This document shows positions 8,100-9,473 of a DNA stretch of 9,473 nt, one piece after another. The position numbers and the translations under genes were made by a program. This DNA comes from Burkholderiales bacterium (GTDB lineage: Bacteria; Pseudomonadota; Gammaproteobacteria; Burkholderiales; Casimicrobiaceae): NCBI GenBank assembly GCA_031283405.1, contig JAITBX010000155.1, positions 1-9,473 of the forward strand, given 5' to 3'. The notes beneath the pieces were generated by a model. It was not told the DNA's origin. It did not search any database and was given only the letters and a program-made list of their open reading frames with translations. The number at the start of each line of letters is the position of its first letter. Position 1 is the stretch's first letter.

Positions 8100-8699
8100 A
8101 TGTCACCAACGAAAATGCCGTCAACGACCCGCCCGCGTAAAACTGCGAAAACCGCTAAACGCGACAAAAAAACCGGAAGCTCCGCTCCCCTTTACCGCGT
8201 CAAAAATTCCCGTATTCATGGGCGCGGCGTGTTCGCCGCCCGCGACATCAAAAAAGGCGCCTCGATCATTGAATACAAAGGTGGCCGGATGAGTTGGGAC
8301 GAGGCGCTCGAATTGCCGCCCAGCGATCCCGACAACCCGACCCACACTTTTTTCTTTGAACTTTCCGACGGTAGCGTGATCGACGGCGGCAGCGGCGGAA
8401 ACGCGGCGCGCTGGATCAACCATTCCTGCGATCCCAACTGCGAATCGTTCGAAGACGAAAACGACCGTGTTTGGATACAGGCGATCCGCAACATTTCAAA
8501 AGGGGAAGAGCTTTCCTACGACTACAAACTTTCGGTGGACGGCAAGCTCAAGAAAAAAGAACTGAAAGACTACACCTGCCGTTGCGGCAGCGAAAAATGT
8601 CGCGGCTACCTGATCAAACTCAAAAAGAAAAAGAAAGACAAGAAAAAAGATAAAAAAGGCGACAAAAAAAGCAAGAAGGACAAAAAGAAAAAAGAGTGA
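8100..8699 (+). CDS. SET-domain protein-lysine methyltransferase with lysine-rich tail
   Basis: From the ATG at 8100 the protein has 199 residues. A basic N-terminus (11-24, with TRPRKTAKTAKRDKK) precedes a complete SET domain: SRIHGRGVFA (37-46), IIEYKGGRMSWDEAL (56-70), the core RWINHSCDPNC (104-114) and ELSYDY (137-142) with the probable catalytic Tyr142. A post-SET CRCGSEKC (160-167) with Cys110 gives the usual zinc-binding cysteines. Residues 174-199 are a tail with 18 Lys in 26. SET enzymes transfer methyl from S-adenosylmethionine to lysine side chains; short bacterial members of this type are common in proteobacteria and their substrates are mostly unknown. Starts at 8004 and 8115 are also possible; homology to the family begins only near residue 32, and no ribosome site decides. 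The tail may bind DNA or be a self-methylation target (inference). It is divergent from the addB-like gene with no evident functional link. Confidence 0.85.
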   Translation: MSPTKMPSTTRPRKTAKTAKRDKKTGSSAPLYRVKNSRIHGRGVFAARDIKKGASIIEYKGGRMSWDEALELPPSDPDNPTHTFFFELSDGSVIDGGSGGNAARWINHSCDPNCESFEDENDRVWIQAIRNISKGEELSYDYKLSVDGKLKKKELKDYTCRCGSEKCRGYLIKLKKKKKDKKKDKKGDKKSKKDKKKKE

Positions 8700-8795
8700 G
8701 CTTGTCCCTTTGAAATCGCGCGAATGAATCGTTCAATGCCCGGAACGCCCAACCGCTCCGCGCTGCCGTAAGACATACACCTCGCAGTGGAACCT

Positions 8796-8820
8796 TCCCC
8801 GCGAAAGCGGGATGCGGGGA
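8796..8820. repeat. Small palindromic element with two competing hairpins
   Basis: CCCGC (8798-8802), loop GAAA, GCGGG (8807-8811) forms one tight stem. TCCCCGC (8796-8802) also pairs exactly with GCGGGGA (8814-8820), so the left arm has two partners. The CGCGAAAGCG core resembles short dispersed intergenic palindromes of many beta- and gammaproteobacteria. It lies about 100 bp past the SET gene and could contribute to transcript ending or stability. No T-run follows, so intrinsic termination is weakly supported. Confidence 0.4.
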
Positions 8821-8915
8821 ACCCAACTTACACCGGGTTTCCTTTCTGATGCGTCTTGTTGTTGTGAGGTTGCGAAGATCAGCTTCTGTACCGTTCCATG
8901 AGACTGAACCAAAAT

Positions 8916-8947
8916 AGTGAGGCGAACATATCAATGTTCGCTTCACT
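8916..8947. repeat. Inverted repeat, 14-bp arms and 4-nt loop
   Basis: AGTGAGGCGAACAT (8916-8929), loop ATCA (8930-8933), ATGTTCGCTTCACT (8934-8947). The arms match except for one position, which is a G-U pair in a rightward transcript. A second TCACTA at 8949-8954 can compete with TCACT for the outer arm. The symmetry is strong enough to be a terminator stem, a protein-binding palindrome or one copy of a dispersed repeat. For a rightward transcript the downstream sequence is only moderately T-rich. Confidence 0.55.
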
Positions 8948-8991
8948 TTCACTATACGATATCTCGTGGTGGTTGTGGTTAGAAGAAAAAA

Positions 8992-9022
8992 TTTCCCCTC
9001 TCCCGCTGTGGGAGAGGGGAAA
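8992..9022 (-). terminator. Intrinsic terminator of the leftward InlB-repeat gene
   Basis: Read on the minus strand, TTTCCCCTCTCCC (9022-9010), a 5-nt loop, and GGGAGAGGGGAAA (9004-8992) form a perfect 13-bp stem that runs directly into TTTTTCTTCT. It begins 32 bp past the TAA of the leftward gene, so it fits as its rho-independent terminator. On the plus strand the stem is followed only by AAAACG, so it is probably one-directional. Confidence 0.8.
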
Positions 9023-9054
9023 ACGTACAAACTTGAATCAAAACCGCTCTAAGC

Positions 9055-9473
9055 TTATTGCTTGGTGAATGTCGCCGTGACCATGAGGTTAGCGGTAATT
9101 GGCGAGGTCGTACAAGTCATATAAGTATCATCACCGCTGGGTATACCACAGCCACCAATGGAAGAGACGCGGTATCCCGGGTCTGGCGTTATCGTAAACG
9201 TCTTTCTTGTCCCCGAAGTCGCCGTGATGTATCCCGATGGGCTGATCGTGCCACCTATACCCGCGTCGACCGACACCGTGTAGGTGGTGGCTTTGGTGAA
9301 CGATGCCGAAACGGTACAGTTGCCGGTAATCGCCTTGGTTATATAAGTATTGGTCTCTTCGCTGAGCGTGCCGCCGCAAGTACCGCTAACCGAGGAGATG
9401 CGGTAGCCCGAATTTGGCATGATCGTGAACGTTCCGCTGGTTCCCGATGCCACTCCAACAGCGCCCGCCGGGC
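9055..9473 (-). CDS. C-terminus of a divergent InlB B-repeat protein (5' partial)
   Basis: The minus-strand frame is open from the right edge to the TAA at 9055-9057, giving 138 full codons; the GTG at 9451-9453 is not needed as a start because homologous repeat sequence continues upstream of it (PAGAVGVASG). There are two consecutive units of about 75 residues. The complete last unit (9058-9285) begins TYTVSVDAGIGGTISPSG and ends LMVTATFTKQ. The earlier one is cut at the edge and ends CTVSASFTKA. Each has the pattern ISPxGxxxxxSGTxxTFTIxPxxGYRhSSh...C...AxITxNxxVxAxF, which marks the divergent InlB B-repeat, a small beta-rich module found in tandem in large bacterial surface or secreted proteins. 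Paired cysteines in each unit suggest disulphides and an extracytoplasmic location. No signal peptide, anchor or catalytic domain is in view. Function of the whole protein is unknown. The terminator at 8992-9022 follows. Confidence 0.78.
   Translation of the reverse strand, partial: PAGAVGVASGTSGTFTIMPNSGYRISSVSGTCGGTLSEETNTYITKAITGNCTVSASFTKATTYTVSVDAGIGGTISPSGYITATSGTRKTFTITPDPGYRVSSIGGCGIPSGDDTYMTCTTSPITANLMVTATFTKQ

Larger units (their letters stand above)
8700..9054. other. Gene-free intergenic region with several hairpins
   Basis: These 355 bp separate the SET gene from the leftward InlB-repeat gene; both are transcribed towards it. No credible gene is seen; a frame of about 136 codons on the minus strand (8620-9030) overlaps the SET tail and the palindromes and has no protein-like character. 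The content is a GC hairpin pair (8796-8820), a weak stem AACCC/GGGTT (8820-8839), a long inverted repeat (8916-8947) and an intrinsic terminator (8992-9022), each discussed separately. Confidence 0.6.

Noticed and set aside
8130..8190. Histone H3-like N-terminal tail on the SET protein
   Set aside because: The basic stretch has K/T/A-rich character but no alignable H3 motif; likeness is compositional and not evidence of homology.
8620..9030. Minus-strand open frame (136 codons) in the intergenic region
   Set aside because: It overlaps the SET gene's lysine tail, reads through three palindromes including the terminator, and its protein looks like translated repeats.
1..9473. CRISPR array, tRNA, rRNA, IS element or phage module
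   Set aside because: No regularly spaced repeats, cloverleaf-like sequence, transposase or phage-type protein was found on either strand.

Overview
The window reads as chromosomal DNA of a betaproteobacterium with moderate G+C (mid-50s percent by eye; not computed). The clue is the pairing of an AddA-like UvrD/RecB-family helicase-nuclease with a partner of the 'probable DNA repair protein' type (PD-(D/E)XK nuclease with Fe-S cysteines and no ATPase motif), which is typical of betaproteobacteria. A YgfZ-type folate-binding protein and a short bacterial SET-domain methyltransferase fit the same group. Genus cannot be fixed from the sequence.

Layout, left to right. (1) Positions 2-535 (+) hold one open frame, cut by the left edge, that joins two unrelated protein pieces. 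About 50 residues look like part of a thiamine-diphosphate enzyme (acetolactate-synthase type), followed by the C-terminal half of a DMT/EamA transporter. The join falls in a short stretch that fits either family. This is the most unusual thing in the window and may be a chimeric assembly or a real recombination scar. (2) An AT-rich, promoter-like gap leads into ygfZ at 629-1717 (+). (3) ygfZ converges, 36 bp apart, on a leftward two-gene operon. The addB-like gene (7967 to 5250) comes first and the addA-like gene (5257 to 1754) follows, with an 8-nt ATGAGTGA overlap. Together they fill about 6.2 kb and should form a double-strand-break processing helicase-nuclease. (4) A divergent intergenic region with two inverted repeats separates addB from a SET-domain methyltransferase gene (about 8100-8699, +) whose protein ends in a very lysine-rich tail. 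(5) A gene-free stretch of about 355 bp (8700-9054) holds several hairpins, including a 14-bp-stem inverted repeat and a clear intrinsic terminator. (6) That terminator serves a leftward gene, cut by the right edge, encoding the C-terminus of a probable surface or secreted protein made of divergent InlB B-type repeats.

The only clear functional unit is the AddAB-like pair (end resection and recombinational repair). ygfZ (Fe-S protein maintenance) may be loosely relevant because the AddB-like subunit carries a four-cysteine Fe-S signature, but the two are convergent and probably not co-regulated. No tRNA, rRNA, CRISPR array, insertion sequence or phage gene was seen. I did not find a convincing new multi-gene system. 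The most checkable oddities are the left-edge chimera, the Lys-tailed SET protein and the palindromes at 8796-8947.
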